Shown piece after piece: positions 52,387 through 61,551 of a DNA stretch of 64,000 bases. Both the position numbers and the translations under genes were made by a program. Below the pieces are notes generated by a model. It did no database searches. It saw only the letters and a program-made list of their open reading frames with translations, and was not told where the DNA came from. Source of the DNA: UBA987 sp002292105 (GTDB lineage: Bacteria > Bacteroidota > Bacteroidia > NS11-12g > UBA9320). Where the stretch lies: NCBI GenBank assembly GCA_943846675.1, contig OX044357.1, positions 2,294,001 through 2,358,000 on the forward strand, written 5' to 3'. Positions within the stretch are counted from its first letter, which is position 1. Every line of letters starts with the position of its first letter.

Positions 52387-54711
52387 TTGACAGAACAAAA
52401 CAAAGAAATCGAAAACGCAAAAGTTTCCGAAGAAATCGTAGAAACCCAGGATGTTTCTAGTGAATCTCAAAACCAAACCGAAAACCCAACAAAAGAAGAG
52501 GCAGTAGCTGAAGAAGCTGTTGCAGAAGCACCAGCTGAACCTACATCTGAAGCTCCAAAAGTGGAAGCTAAAGAAGAGGAAGTAGAAGAAGCGCCTGCGA
52601 AAAAAGACCACAATGACGTACCAGAACCGGTACATGATGAGTCGACTTTTGATTGGTCTATGGACAAAGAAGGATTTAGTCAGTATGACGATTCTAACCG
52701 TTCAGAATTAGAAGAACTTTACCACGGTACATTCAACACAGTTGAAGAAGGAACCATTGTTAAGGGTAAGGTTGTATCAATCAACAAAAAGTATGTTGTT
52801 ATTGACATCGGGTTTAAATCTGATGGTTTAGTCAACAGAACTGAGTTTAAAGATCAACCAGAATTAAACAACGGTGACGAAGTAGAAGTGTACATCGTAG
52901 AAACGGAAGATGACTTAGGTCAGCTTGTACTTTCTCGACGTAAGGCACTTGCCGAAACTGCATGGCAAGTTGTTACTTCAGCTCAAGAAACTGGTGAAAT
53001 CGTTCGTGGATATGTAAAATCACGTACAAAAGGTGGTTTGGTTGTTGACGTAAACGGCTTAGACGCTTTCTTACCTGGTTCACAAATAGACGTTAAACCA
53101 ATTAGAGATTACGACCAATACGTTGGTCAAACAATGGAGTTTAAAGTTGTTAAGATTAACGAAACTTTCAAAAACGTTGTTATTTCTCATAAAGCGCTTA
53201 TCGAAGATGATATTGAAGCGCAAAAAGGTGAAATCTTATCTAGACTTGAAAAAGGTCAGGTATTGGAAGGTGTTGTGAAAAACATGACTTCTTTCGGTGT
53301 CTTTATCGACCTTGGTGGACTAGATGGCTTACTTCACATTACCGATGTATCTTGGGGTAGAATCAACCACCCTGAAGAAGTATTGGAACTTGATCAAAAA
53401 ATCAACGTTGTTGTTCTTGACTTCGACGATGACAAGAAAAGAATATCTCTTGGCTTGAAACAATTAAGTGCTCACCCATGGGAAAGCCTTGGTGATGACC
53501 TTAAAGTAGAAGCTAAAGTTAAAGGTAAGGTGGTAACAGTTGCTGATTACGGTGCTTTCGTAGAAATCGCTCCAGGAATCGAAGGACTGATCCACGTTTC
53601 AGAAATGTCTTGGTCTCAACACCTAAGAAATCCACAAGATTTCATGAAGGTTGGAGACGAAGTTGAAGCTGTTATCTTAACACTTGAAAAAGAAGAGCAC
53701 AAAATGTCTCTAGGTATTAAGCAATTAACGCCTGACCCTTGGGAAAATATTGAGACTAAGTACCCTGCTGAAAGCAAGCACAAAGGAATCGTTCGAAACT
53801 TAACCAACTATGGCTTATTCGTAGAGCTTGAAGAAGGTGTTGATGGTTTGGTACACGTAAGTGACCTAAGCTGGAGCAAGAAAATCAAGCACCCTGCAGA
53901 ATTTACCAAAAAAGGTGAAGAGTTAGAAGTTGTTGTTCTTGAAATCGATCGCGAAAACAGACGATTGAGTTTAGGACACAAGCAATTGGATGAAAACCCT
54001 TGGGATACTTTCGAAAGCATCTTTACTGAAGGTTCTGAGCACAAAGGAACTATCTTAGAAGTTGCTGAGAAAGGATGTACAGTATCTTTACCGTATGGTG
54101 TTGAAGGTTTTGCTCCTAACAAACACATTAAGAAGGAAGACAAAACAACTGTAAAGGTTGAAGAAGAGTTGGAATTCAGAATTATTGAGTTTAACAAGGA
54201 TCAAAAAAGAATCATCGTTTCTCACACAGACATCTGGAAAGAAGAAGAACGTGCAAGAATCGATTCTGAAACTGATGCTAAACATAAAGAGCAAAAACAA
54301 ACAACTAAGATTGTCAGCAAATTGAACAAGTCGAAAGACGTTTCAACACTTGGCGAACTTGATGGATTGGCGCAATTGAAAGCGAAGATGGAAGCGGAAA
54401 ACAGAAAATCTGCAGAATCTAAACTTTCTAAGAAAGAAGAGGAAGCACCAAAAGCTGAAAAGAAAGCTGCTCCAAAGGCAGAAAAGAAAGCTGCCCCTAA
54501 AGCAGAATCAGCTTCGGATGATCTTAAAAAGTTAAACGGTGTTGGACCAGCATTGGAAAAGAAACTAATTGAAGCAGGTTACTCAACCTACCAACAATTA
54601 AGTGAGCTTTCAGCTGATCAAATAACTGAATTAGAAACGACAGTTGGGAAAGCTGGAGCCTTTGAAAAAAATGGCTGGGTTGAACAACTTAAAGAACTAA
54701 TGGCAAATTAA
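52387..54711 (+). CDS. rpsA: 30S ribosomal protein S1 with C-terminal helix-hairpin-helix domain
   Basis: A 774-residue S1 protein that binds mRNA on the 30S subunit. After an acidic N-terminal tail of about 100 residues there are about six S1 domains of 70-75 residues, with repeats of G-x-V-x-x-x-x-x-G-x-F-V-x-x-G and H-x-S-x-x-S/W. A Lys/Ala/Pro-rich linker (KKAAPKAE twice) leads to a C-terminal domain (LKKLNGVGPALEKKLIEAGYS) of helix-hairpin-helix type. S1 proteins are usually 550-630 residues, so the extra length is the N-tail and this domain. The start TTG at 52387 (MTEQNKE) is 10 bases after a strong Shine-Dalgarno; an upstream TTG lies in the promoter. Confidence 0.93.
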   Translation: MTEQNKEIENAKVSEEIVETQDVSSESQNQTENPTKEEAVAEEAVAEAPAEPTSEAPKVEAKEEEVEEAPAKKDHNDVPEPVHDESTFDWSMDKEGFSQYDDSNRSELEELYHGTFNTVEEGTIVKGKVVSINKKYVVIDIGFKSDGLVNRTEFKDQPELNNGDEVEVYIVETEDDLGQLVLSRRKALAETAWQVVTSAQETGEIVRGYVKSRTKGGLVVDVNGLDAFLPGSQIDVKPIRDYDQYVGQTMEFKVVKINETFKNVVISHKALIEDDIEAQKGEILSRLEKGQVLEGVVKNMTSFGVFIDLGGLDGLLHITDVSWGRINHPEEVLELDQKINVVVLDFDDDKKRISLGLKQLSAHPWESLGDDLKVEAKVKGKVVTVADYGAFVEIAPGIEGLIHVSEMSWSQHLRNPQDFMKVGDEVEAVILTLEKEEHKMSLGIKQLTPDPWENIETKYPAESKHKGIVRNLTNYGLFVELEEGVDGLVHVSDLSWSKKIKHPAEFTKKGEELEVVVLEIDRENRRLSLGHKQLDENPWDTFESIFTEGSEHKGTILEVAEKGCTVSLPYGVEGFAPNKHIKKEDKTTVKVEEELEFRIIEFNKDQKRIIVSHTDIWKEEERARIDSETDAKHKEQKQTTKIVSKLNKSKDVSTLGELDGLAQLKAKMEAENRKSAESKLSKKEEEAPKAEKKAAPKAEKKAAPKAESASDDLKKLNGVGPALEKKLIEAGYSTYQQLSELSADQITELETTVGKAGAFEKNGWVEQLKELMAN

Positions 54712-54740
54712 GATTGCATAAAACATTCCAAATATTAACG

Positions 54741-54772
54741 AAAAATCCCATCTTTGAATGGGATTTTTTTTT
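54741..54772 (+). terminator. Intrinsic terminator after rpsA
   Basis: A/T-flanked arms 54741-54751 and 54758-54768 pair perfectly around a six-base loop, and about nine T residues follow. Confidence 0.85.
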
Positions 54773-54790
54773 GACAAATTTTAAGAAATC

Positions 54791-55195
54791 ATGCAGTATT
54801 GGTTAATGAAATCCGAACCGTATAAGTATAGCTGGGATGACCTGGTGAAAGATGGCTGGACACTTTGGGACGGCGTCAGAAATTATGCGGCACGGAACAA
54901 CATGCGGGAAATGAAAGTTGGTGATCAATGCTTTTATTATCACAGCAACGAAGGAAAAGAGATTGTGGGTATAGCTGAAGTAATCAAGGAACATTACCCT
55001 GACCCTACGGCAGAAGGTGACCGATGGTCTGTTGTGGATATTAAGCCCCTGCAGAAGTTCACTAAACCAGTAACTTTAGCAGACATTAAAGCAGACAAAA
55101 AGTTGGCTAAAATAGAAATGCTTAGGCTCAACCGGCTTTCTGTATCAAGAGTAACTAAAAAGGAGTTTGACTATATTAAATCACTAGGCAATTGA
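54791..55195 (+). CDS. EVE-domain protein
   Basis: A 134-residue protein of the EVE (PUA-like) family, which binds modified bases in DNA or RNA. Hallmarks: YWLMKSEPYKYSWDDL (3-18), LWDGVRNYAARNNMREMKVGD (25-45), YYHSNEGKEIVGIAEV (49-64) and RWSVVDIKPL. The fold is complete. It is the first gene of an EVE-pyrR-pyrB-ansA run: its stop TGA overlaps the TTG of pyrR. No restriction genes are nearby. Confidence 0.9.
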   Translation: MQYWLMKSEPYKYSWDDLVKDGWTLWDGVRNYAARNNMREMKVGDQCFYYHSNEGKEIVGIAEVIKEHYPDPTAEGDRWSVVDIKPLQKFTKPVTLADIKADKKLAKIEMLRLNRLSVSRVTKKEFDYIKSLGN

Positions 55196-55740
55196 ATTCA
55201 AAAAGAATCATTCTTGACACCCAGCGGTTGGAAATAACACTCCAACGAATGGCATTTGAACTCAATGAAAATCACAAGGATTTTTCTAAGTGCGCAATTA
55301 TTGGACTGCAACCCAGAGGTATCGCGTTGGCTAGAAAAATCAAATCACTGCTAAAACAAAACTTCAATCACAACTCAATTAAGTATGGCGAGTTAGACGC
55401 CACTTTTTATCGTGACGACTTCAGAAGAAGTGAAAAAATTCTGATCCCCAATTCCATTGAACTCGACTTTGAAATAGAAAACCTCAACATTGTGTTGGTG
55501 GATGACGTGCTATACACAGGAAGGTCCGTGAGGTCTGCTTTGAATGCACTATCGGACTTTGGCAGGCCAGCCAAAACCGAACTCCTAACATTGATTGACA
55601 GAAGATTTAAACGTGAATTACCCATTCAACCGGATTACGTAGGGACAAATGTGGATACGCGCGCACACGACAAAGTAATTGTGGATCTAGAAAAAGAAAA
55701 CAAGGTATGGATTATAACGGAACAAGAAAATAACGCATGA
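55192..55740 (+). CDS. pyrR: PyrR-type phosphoribosyltransferase / pyrimidine regulator
   Basis: A 182-residue protein with the PRPP-binding motif IVLVDDVLYTGRSVRSAL near residues 101-118 and AIIGLQPRGIALARKI near 34-49. In Gram-positive bacteria PyrR is an attenuation regulator of pyr genes and a uracil phosphoribosyltransferase; in Bacteroidota its regulatory role is not established. It overlaps EVE by four bases (TTGA) and pyrB by four (ATGA), so the three are translated together. The start is TTG; there is no ATG at a suitable position. No attenuator hairpin was identified in the preceding region. Confidence 0.88.
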   Translation: MNSKRIILDTQRLEITLQRMAFELNENHKDFSKCAIIGLQPRGIALARKIKSLLKQNFNHNSIKYGELDATFYRDDFRRSEKILIPNSIELDFEIENLNIVLVDDVLYTGRSVRSALNALSDFGRPAKTELLTLIDRRFKRELPIQPDYVGTNVDTRAHDKVIVDLEKENKVWIITEQENNA

Positions 55741-56666
55741 CAAGGCTTTCTTCCAATCACCTACTGGGGCTCAAAAACCTGACACCTGAAGACATTGCGT
55801 TGATTTTTGAGACCGCTGACAACTTTAAAGCGATTCTGAATCGTCCTATCAAAAAGGTACCGTCTTTAAGAGACATTACGATTGCAAACGTTTTCTTCGA
55901 AAACTCGACCCGAACCAAGATCTCTTTTGAATTGGCAGAAAAAAGACTATCTGCGGATATCGTTAACTTCTCCAGCTCCAATTCTTCAGTGACTAAAGGT
56001 GAAACCCTCATCGATACAGTGAACAACATCCTTTCCATGAAGGTGGATATGGTTGTTATGAGACACCCAGCACCTGGTGCATCTCAATTCTTAGCTAAAC
56101 ACGTAAACGCCCAAATCATAAACGCTGGGGATGGCACACATGAGCATCCGACCCAAGCATTGCTTGATGCATACTCGATTCGAGAACGACGTGGAAGTCT
56201 AAAGGGTAAAAAAGTGGTTATTGTCGGAGACATCCTTCATAGCCGAGTTGCACTTTCAAACATCTATTGTTTACAGAAACTAGGTGCCGAAGTCGCTGTT
56301 TGTGGTCCACCTACACTTATTCCAAAATATATCGACGCATTGGGTGTGTCTATCACACACAATTTACGTGAAGCCATTGAATGGTGCGATGTAGTCAATA
56401 TGCTTCGTATCCAAATGGAAAGACAAGACACCAAGTACTTCCCTAGCCTTAGAGAGTACACGATGCAGTATGGATTAACCATGGAGCATTTAAGTAAACT
56501 CGACAAAGAAATAACGGTTATGCACCCCGGGCCAATCAACCGTGGTGTAGAGATAAGCTCCGAAGTTGCTGACTCAGACCATAGTATCATTCTTAACCAA
56601 GTCGAAAACGGAGTTGCTGTGCGTATGGCGGTATTATATCTATTAGCAGCACAAAAAGAGGGTTAA
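55737..56666 (+). CDS. pyrB: Aspartate carbamoyltransferase catalytic subunit
   Basis: A 309-residue enzyme that condenses carbamoyl phosphate with aspartate, the first committed step of pyrimidine synthesis. Carbamoyl-phosphate site: FFENSTRTKISFELA near 53-67 (S-T-R-T). Conserved GDGTHEHPTQALLD near 127-140, GDILHSRVALSN, and HPGPINRGVEIS near the C-terminus. No regulatory-subunit gene (pyrI) is adjacent, consistent with class C-type trimers. It overlaps pyrR and ansA at both ends. Confidence 0.95.
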   Translation: MTRLSSNHLLGLKNLTPEDIALIFETADNFKAILNRPIKKVPSLRDITIANVFFENSTRTKISFELAEKRLSADIVNFSSSNSSVTKGETLIDTVNNILSMKVDMVVMRHPAPGASQFLAKHVNAQIINAGDGTHEHPTQALLDAYSIRERRGSLKGKKVVIVGDILHSRVALSNIYCLQKLGAEVAVCGPPTLIPKYIDALGVSITHNLREAIEWCDVVNMLRIQMERQDTKYFPSLREYTMQYGLTMEHLSKLDKEITVMHPGPINRGVEISSEVADSDHSIILNQVENGVAVRMAVLYLLAAQKEG

Positions 56667-57721
56667 TGAAAAAAACTAAGGTATTTGTTCTCTACACAGG
56701 TGGAACAATTGGCATGGCACCAAAAAATAGTGCAATAAATGACAGTTCATTGGTACCTCAAAGTTGGGAACAATTGCAACAGTACATGCCGTCAATTCAC
56801 CCAGACGGGTATTTCAGCAAAGTGCGTAACATAGAATTTGAATACGAGTCTTTTAGCGAACTACTGGATTCATCTCAACTCGATATTAGCCATTGGGTTC
56901 AGATGGCAGAAGCAATAGAAAGCAGATACGAAGAGTTCGATGGCTTTATCATTATCCATGGTACAGACACCATGGCTTATACGGCAAGTGGTTTAAGCTT
57001 TATTTTCCAAAATTTAGCAAAACCTGTTGTTCTTACAGGCTCACAGCTTCCGATTTCACATTCAAGAACCGACGCGATTATGAATTTCAGTAATGCGATT
57101 CATATTGCTGGAGCAAAAGCGTTTGGATTAGAACCCATTAATGAAGTTACGGTATGTTTCAACGACAGGCTTTTACGTGGCAACCGATGCACCAAAGCAA
57201 GTACCAATGTATTTGAAGGGTTTGTCTCTCCAGACTACCCGCCGCTGGCAGAATTGGAAGAGTCAATAAAAATCAAAACGCGGAATTTGCTTCCTGAGAA
57301 CACAGGCCCGTTTTCGATTAACACCAAACTGAATCCTAACGTAATCGTACTTACACTATTTCCTGGTTTCAAAGTATCTCATTTACAGAAGTTGATTGAC
57401 GACGACGAAATCGATGGGTTAATTATCAAAACATATGGCAGTGGCAACGCGCCGAGTACGGATGAATTTATTGACTGCCTACAGCAAGCTAAACGTCAAG
57501 GCACAACAATTTTGTTCACCACACAGTGTCTTCAAGGCGGAGTAAAACTTGGAAAATATGCAGCAAGTGATGTTTTTAGGCCAATTGGCGTAATTTCTGG
57601 AGGCGATTTAACAAATGAGGCAGCACTAGCCAAAATGATGTGGGTTTTAGGCCAAAATTTTCAACCAGAAGAAGTTGAAATAGAACTACAGTCCGACCTG
57701 CGCGGTGAAGTCTCTCCATAA
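56666..57721 (+). CDS. ansA: Type I L-asparaginase
   Basis: A 351-residue enzyme that hydrolyses L-asparagine to aspartate and ammonia. The catalytic elements are LYTGGTIGMAPK (residues 9-20, Thr of TGGT), FIIIHGTDTMAYTASGLSF (about 94-112, Thr-Asp), LTGSQLPISHSRTDA and VLTLFPG. No signal peptide, so it is a cytoplasmic type I enzyme. Its ATG shares one base with the pyrB TAA (TAATG), which fits translational coupling; aspartate made by it could feed the preceding pyrB reaction. Confidence 0.93.
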   Translation: MKKTKVFVLYTGGTIGMAPKNSAINDSSLVPQSWEQLQQYMPSIHPDGYFSKVRNIEFEYESFSELLDSSQLDISHWVQMAEAIESRYEEFDGFIIIHGTDTMAYTASGLSFIFQNLAKPVVLTGSQLPISHSRTDAIMNFSNAIHIAGAKAFGLEPINEVTVCFNDRLLRGNRCTKASTNVFEGFVSPDYPPLAELEESIKIKTRNLLPENTGPFSINTKLNPNVIVLTLFPGFKVSHLQKLIDDDEIDGLIIKTYGSGNAPSTDEFIDCLQQAKRQGTTILFTTQCLQGGVKLGKYAASDVFRPIGVISGGDLTNEAALAKMMWVLGQNFQPEEVEIELQSDLRGEVSP

Positions 57722-57741
57722 CCCGTTAAATGGGTCTTTTT
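57721..57741 (+). terminator. Possible terminator after ansA
   Basis: A six-pair stem (including one G-T pair) at 57721-57735 with a three-base loop, then CTTTTT. It begins at the last base of the ansA stop. Short but positioned as expected. Confidence 0.5.
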
Positions 57742-57830
57742 CGTTCATTTATTGTGGATAACAATGATATTTTCCACCAATTTTACGGTCGTTTAAAGCG
57801 TATTTTTACCTCTTATTCTCAACACATATT

Positions 57831-59783
57831 ATGTCTGAAGAAAACCAAAATAAGAGTAATTACGGAGCCGACAATATTCAGGTTTTAGAGGGGTTAGAAG
57901 CTGTTCGTAAGCGCCCTGCGATGTACATCGGCGATATCGGTGTAAAAGGTTTACACCATTTGGTGTATGAAGTCGTAGACAACAGTATTGATGAAGCGCT
58001 TGCTGGTCATTGCGACACGATACAAGTTCACATCAACGAAGACAATAGTATCACTGTTATTGATAACGGTCGTGGTATTCCTGTTGCGATGCACGCGAAA
58101 GAGAAAAAGTCTGCCCTTGAAGTGGTTATGACAGTCTTGCACGCAGGTGGTAAGTTTGACAAAGACACCTACAAGGTATCTGGTGGTTTGCACGGAGTTG
58201 GGGTTAGTTGTGTGAATGCACTTTCATCCAAATTAGTAGCAACTGTAAAACGTGAAGGCAAAATTCATCAGCAAGAATATTCTATTGGGATTCCTCAAAC
58301 GAGCGTTGACGTAATAGGCGACACAAAAGAACGTGGTACCGAGGTAACCTTTTGGCCTGACCTTTCGATATTTCAAGCCAGCGTTTACAGCTACGATACG
58401 CTTTCTTCTCGTTTGCGCGAGCTTGCATACCTGAACAAAGGAATTAAGCTGACCATCACCGATAAAAGAGAAAAAGACGAAGAAGGAAACTATATATCTG
58501 AAGAGTTTTTATCAGAAGGAGGGTTGAGCGAATTTGTGACGTATCTAGATGGTACGCGTGAACCGCTTATACCACATCCAATATACGCCGAAGGTGAAAA
58601 ATCTGGAGTACCCGTAGAAATCGCATTTCAATACAACGGGAGCTACTCAGAGAACCTTCATTCATACGTTAACAACATCAACACGATTGAGGGCGGTACA
58701 CACGTTGCCGGATTTAGACGTGCTTTGACTAGAACCCTTAAAGCGTATGGAGAAAAGCAAGGCTATTTTGCCAAGCTGAAGTTTGAAATAAGCGGGGAAG
58801 ATTTTAGAGAAGGCTTAACTGGTGTGATTTCTGTAAAAGTTCAAGAACCCCAGTTTGAAGGGCAGACTAAAACGAAACTTGGTAATAGTGAAGTGAGTGG
58901 AGCCGTAGACCAGGCTGTAGGTGAAATGCTGAACAATTACTTGGAAGAAAACCCCAATCAAGCAAAGGCCATTGTAAACAAAGTGGTTGTTGCTGCCCAA
59001 GCAAGACATGCTGCACGAAAAGCACGAGAAATGGTGCAGCGTAAAGGCGTGATGAGCGGGATGGGACTACCAGGTAAGCTTTCAGATTGCTCAGAGAAAG
59101 ACCCAGAAAAGTGTGAAATTTATCTTGTTGAGGGTGACTCGGCAGGCGGAACTGCTAAGCAAGGCCGCGATAGAAGCTTTCAAGCCATTCTACCTTTAAG
59201 AGGTAAGATATTGAACGTGGAAAAAGCCATGGAGCATAAGATCTACGACAACGAAGAGATCAAAAATATGTTTACCGCTTTAGGTGTAAAGATTGGTACA
59301 GAAGAAGATGAGAAAGCGTTGAACGTTGAAAAATTGCGCTACCACAAAGTGATTATTATGACGGATGCGGATGTGGATGGTTCCCACATTAGAACCTTGA
59401 TATTAACGCTATTCTTCAGATACATGAAGACCTTAGTCGATAATGGTAATATTTACATAGCAACTCCTCCTCTTTATCAAGTTAAAAAAGGAAAAGAGTC
59501 CGTGTATACGTGGAGTGATGACGAACGCGATCGTGAAATTATGCGACTAGGTGGCGACAAGCCAGAAAGTGTTGGCGTACAGCGTTATAAAGGTCTTGGA
59601 GAGATGAATGCAGAACAACTGTGGGAAACAACAATGGATCCGGAAAGACGCACACTAAAACAAGTTACATTGGATAGTGCTGCTGAAGCTGATCGAATTT
59701 TCTCGATGTTGATGGGCGACGAAGTACCACCAAGAAGGGCGTTTATTGAGGCCAACGCGAAGTATGCGCGTATAGACGTATAG
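57831..59783 (+). CDS. gyrB: DNA gyrase subunit B
   Basis: A 650-residue subunit that carries the ATPase of gyrase, which supercoils DNA. GHKL ATPase motifs: EVVDNSIDEALAGHCD (about 45-60), VIDNGRGIPV and SGGLHGVGVSCVNAL (about 115-129). Toprim: IYLVEGDSAGGTAKQGRDR (about 428-446) and MTDADVDGSHIRTLILT. C-terminal PPRRAFIEANAKYARIDV is the family end. Length is standard for Bacteroidota. It has its own unit, with no gene within 100 bases on either side. Confidence 0.97.
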   Translation: MSEENQNKSNYGADNIQVLEGLEAVRKRPAMYIGDIGVKGLHHLVYEVVDNSIDEALAGHCDTIQVHINEDNSITVIDNGRGIPVAMHAKEKKSALEVVMTVLHAGGKFDKDTYKVSGGLHGVGVSCVNALSSKLVATVKREGKIHQQEYSIGIPQTSVDVIGDTKERGTEVTFWPDLSIFQASVYSYDTLSSRLRELAYLNKGIKLTITDKREKDEEGNYISEEFLSEGGLSEFVTYLDGTREPLIPHPIYAEGEKSGVPVEIAFQYNGSYSENLHSYVNNINTIEGGTHVAGFRRALTRTLKAYGEKQGYFAKLKFEISGEDFREGLTGVISVKVQEPQFEGQTKTKLGNSEVSGAVDQAVGEMLNNYLEENPNQAKAIVNKVVVAAQARHAARKAREMVQRKGVMSGMGLPGKLSDCSEKDPEKCEIYLVEGDSAGGTAKQGRDRSFQAILPLRGKILNVEKAMEHKIYDNEEIKNMFTALGVKIGTEEDEKALNVEKLRYHKVIIMTDADVDGSHIRTLILTLFFRYMKTLVDNGNIYIATPPLYQVKKGKESVYTWSDDERDREIMRLGGDKPESVGVQRYKGLGEMNAEQLWETTMDPERRTLKQVTLDSAAEADRIFSMLMGDEVPPRRAFIEANAKYARIDV

Positions 59784-59899
59784 TTAGCCATTTCAATTGT
59801 TTATAGACTTGTTACTGGACTCAACCACAGCAAGCGTTTACAATTATTTCGTATACGTTTACACTCCTTTTAAAAAAGTTAGTTTTTTATTCAATTTCG

Positions 59900-59931
59900 T
59901 TTGTAAAGTCTAGGAAAAAGAACCAACTTTG
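59900..59931 (+). promoter_or_regulatory. Promoter of the rpmB-rpmG-DUF4295 operon
   Basis: TTTG (59900-59903), a 20-base spacer and CAACTTTG (59924-59931), one base from TAnnTTTG. It lies 20 bases before the rpmB ATG. Confidence 0.55.
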
Positions 59932-59951
59932 CATTCCTTAAAATTTAAGCG

Positions 59952-60185
59952 ATGTCTAGAATTTGTGATTTAACGGGAAAGAAGGCGCTAAAAGGGCACC
60001 ATGTTTCTCACTCAAATATAAAAACGAAGCGTAGATTCTACCCGAATCTACACACCAAGCGGTTCTATCTTCCTGAAGAGGACAGATGGGTAACTTTAAA
60101 AGTATCTACTTCTGCGTTGAGAACAATCAACAAAAAAGGGATTACTGCTTGTTTAAAGGAATTTGAAAAAAACGGTAAGATATAA
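59952..60185 (+). CDS. rpmB: 50S ribosomal protein L28
   Basis: A 77-residue ribosomal protein with the family start MSRICDLTGKKALKGHHVSHSN and RRFYPNLHTKRFY. Length and sequence are typical of Bacteroidota. First gene of a three-gene operon with rpmG six bases downstream. Confidence 0.97.
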   Translation: MSRICDLTGKKALKGHHVSHSNIKTKRRFYPNLHTKRFYLPEEDRWVTLKVSTSALRTINKKGITACLKEFEKNGKI

Positions 60186-60191
60186 TCGATC

Positions 60192-60374
60192 ATGGCAAAG
60201 AAAGGCAATCGAGTTCAAGTAATTTTGGAGTGCACTGAGCACAAAGCAAGTGGTTTACCAGGTACAAGCCGGTATATCACCACCAAAAACAAAAAGAATA
60301 CAACTGAAAGATTGGAATTGAAAAAATTCAACCCAATCATGAAGAAAGTAACTGTTCATAAAGAGATTAAATAA
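60192..60374 (+). CDS. rpmG: 50S ribosomal protein L33
   Basis: A 60-residue ribosomal protein: KKGNRVQVILECTEHK, TSRYITTKNKKNTTERLELKKFNP. It lacks the paired zinc-binding Cys of the C+ form (only one Cys, in ECTEH), so it is a zinc-independent L33. It lies between rpmB and the DUF4295 gene. Confidence 0.97.
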   Translation: MAKKGNRVQVILECTEHKASGLPGTSRYITTKNKKNTTERLELKKFNPIMKKVTVHKEIK

Positions 60375-60381
60375 TTAAGAG

Positions 60382-60531
60382 ATGGCAAAGAAGGTAGTTG
60401 CAACGCTAAAGACTGGAACTGGTCGAGATTGGGCCAAAGTAATTAAGGCTGTAAAATCTCCTAAAACAGGAGCATACACATTTAAAGAAGAAATCATTCC
60501 AACTGATTCAGTTAAGGAATACTTTAAGTAA
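60382..60531 (+). CDS. DUF4295 small basic protein
   Basis: A 49-residue protein (MAKKVVATLKTGTGRDWAKV ... KEYFK) matching DUF4295, a short Bacteroidota-specific family always found after L28 and L33. It is Lys-rich and is thought to be ribosome-associated, which is inference. It begins seven bases after rpmG and ends before a terminator. Confidence 0.88.
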   Translation: MAKKVVATLKTGTGRDWAKVIKAVKSPKTGAYTFKEEIIPTDSVKEYFK

Positions 60532-60552
60532 AATATTTTTTGAAAACATTTT

Positions 60553-60586
60553 AAAGCTTCCTTGTTATCAATAGGAAGCTTTTTTT
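60553..60586 (+). terminator. Intrinsic terminator after the rpmB-rpmG operon
   Basis: Arms 60553-60562 and 60573-60582 pair perfectly around a ten-base loop, followed by a run of T to 60586. Confidence 0.85.
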
Positions 60587-60598
60587 GTTTATAGCAAT

Positions 60599-61549
60599 AT
60601 GGGACTCTTTGATCTATTTAAAAAAGAAAAGACTGTTGAAGACAAGCAACAGTTGGAGAAAGGTTTAGAAAAAACCAAGTCATCTTTATTTGGAAAAATA
60701 TCAAAAGCCCTGATAGGAAAGACCTCTATCGACGATGACTTCTTAGATGACTTAGAAGAGATCTTAATCACATCTGACGTTGGTGTAGACACAACCCTTA
60801 ACATTATTGAGCGCATTCAGAAAAGAGTCTCTAAAGACAAATATGTCAACGCTTCCGAACTGAATGAGTTATTGAAAGATGAAATCACCCAGTTACTTTC
60901 AGAAAACAATAGAGGCGACATCAATTCTGAGGCAAAACCCTACGTGGTAATGGTTGTTGGAGTGAATGGTGTAGGCAAAACTACCACCATAGGAAAACTA
61001 GCCAATCTATACAGTAAAGCTGGTAAAAATGTGCTTCTAGGCGCTGGTGACACCTTTCGGGCCGCAGCAGTTGATCAACTCAAAATATGGAGTGACCGGG
61101 TACAGGTACCCATTGTCTCTAAAGGTATGAATACCGACCCCGCGGCAGTTGCTTACGACACTGTTAAGCAAGGTGTTGAGCAAAACGCTGACTTAATACT
61201 ATTAGATACGGCGGGCAGACTGCATAACAAGGTGAACCTAATGAATGAATTAGGGAAGATTAAAAGGGTGATGAGCAAAGTAATTCCTGACGCTCCTCAC
61301 GAAGTACTATTGGTATTAGACGCCAGTACTGGTCAAAATGCATTCGAACAAGCTAAACAGTTTACAGCTGCCACCGAGGTGACTGCACTCGCATTAACAA
61401 AGCTAGATGGAACCGCAAGAGGAGGCGTTGTTCTCGGAATATCTGAACAATTCAAAATACCAGTAAAATATATAGGAATAGGTGAAGGAGTTGATGACAT
61501 TCAGCACTTTGAACCTAAAGATTTTGTAGATTCACTGTTCTCAAATTAA
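60599..61549 (+). CDS. ftsY: Signal recognition particle receptor FtsY
   Basis: A 316-residue GTPase that docks SRP-ribosome complexes at the membrane. NG domain: helical N part (30-90), G1 VGVNGVGKTTTIGKLA (about 119-134), GAGDTFRAAAVDQL (about 147-160), LLDTAGRLHNK and LTKLDGTARGG. The long acidic A domain of E. coli is absent, as is usual in Bacteroidota. It is followed two bases later by rimO. Confidence 0.95.
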   Translation: MGLFDLFKKEKTVEDKQQLEKGLEKTKSSLFGKISKALIGKTSIDDDFLDDLEEILITSDVGVDTTLNIIERIQKRVSKDKYVNASELNELLKDEITQLLSENNRGDINSEAKPYVVMVVGVNGVGKTTTIGKLANLYSKAGKNVLLGAGDTFRAAAVDQLKIWSDRVQVPIVSKGMNTDPAAVAYDTVKQGVEQNADLILLDTAGRLHNKVNLMNELGKIKRVMSKVIPDAPHEVLLVLDASTGQNAFEQAKQFTAATEVTALALTKLDGTARGGVVLGISEQFKIPVKYIGIGEGVDDIQHFEPKDFVDSLFSN

Positions 61550-61551
61550 AT

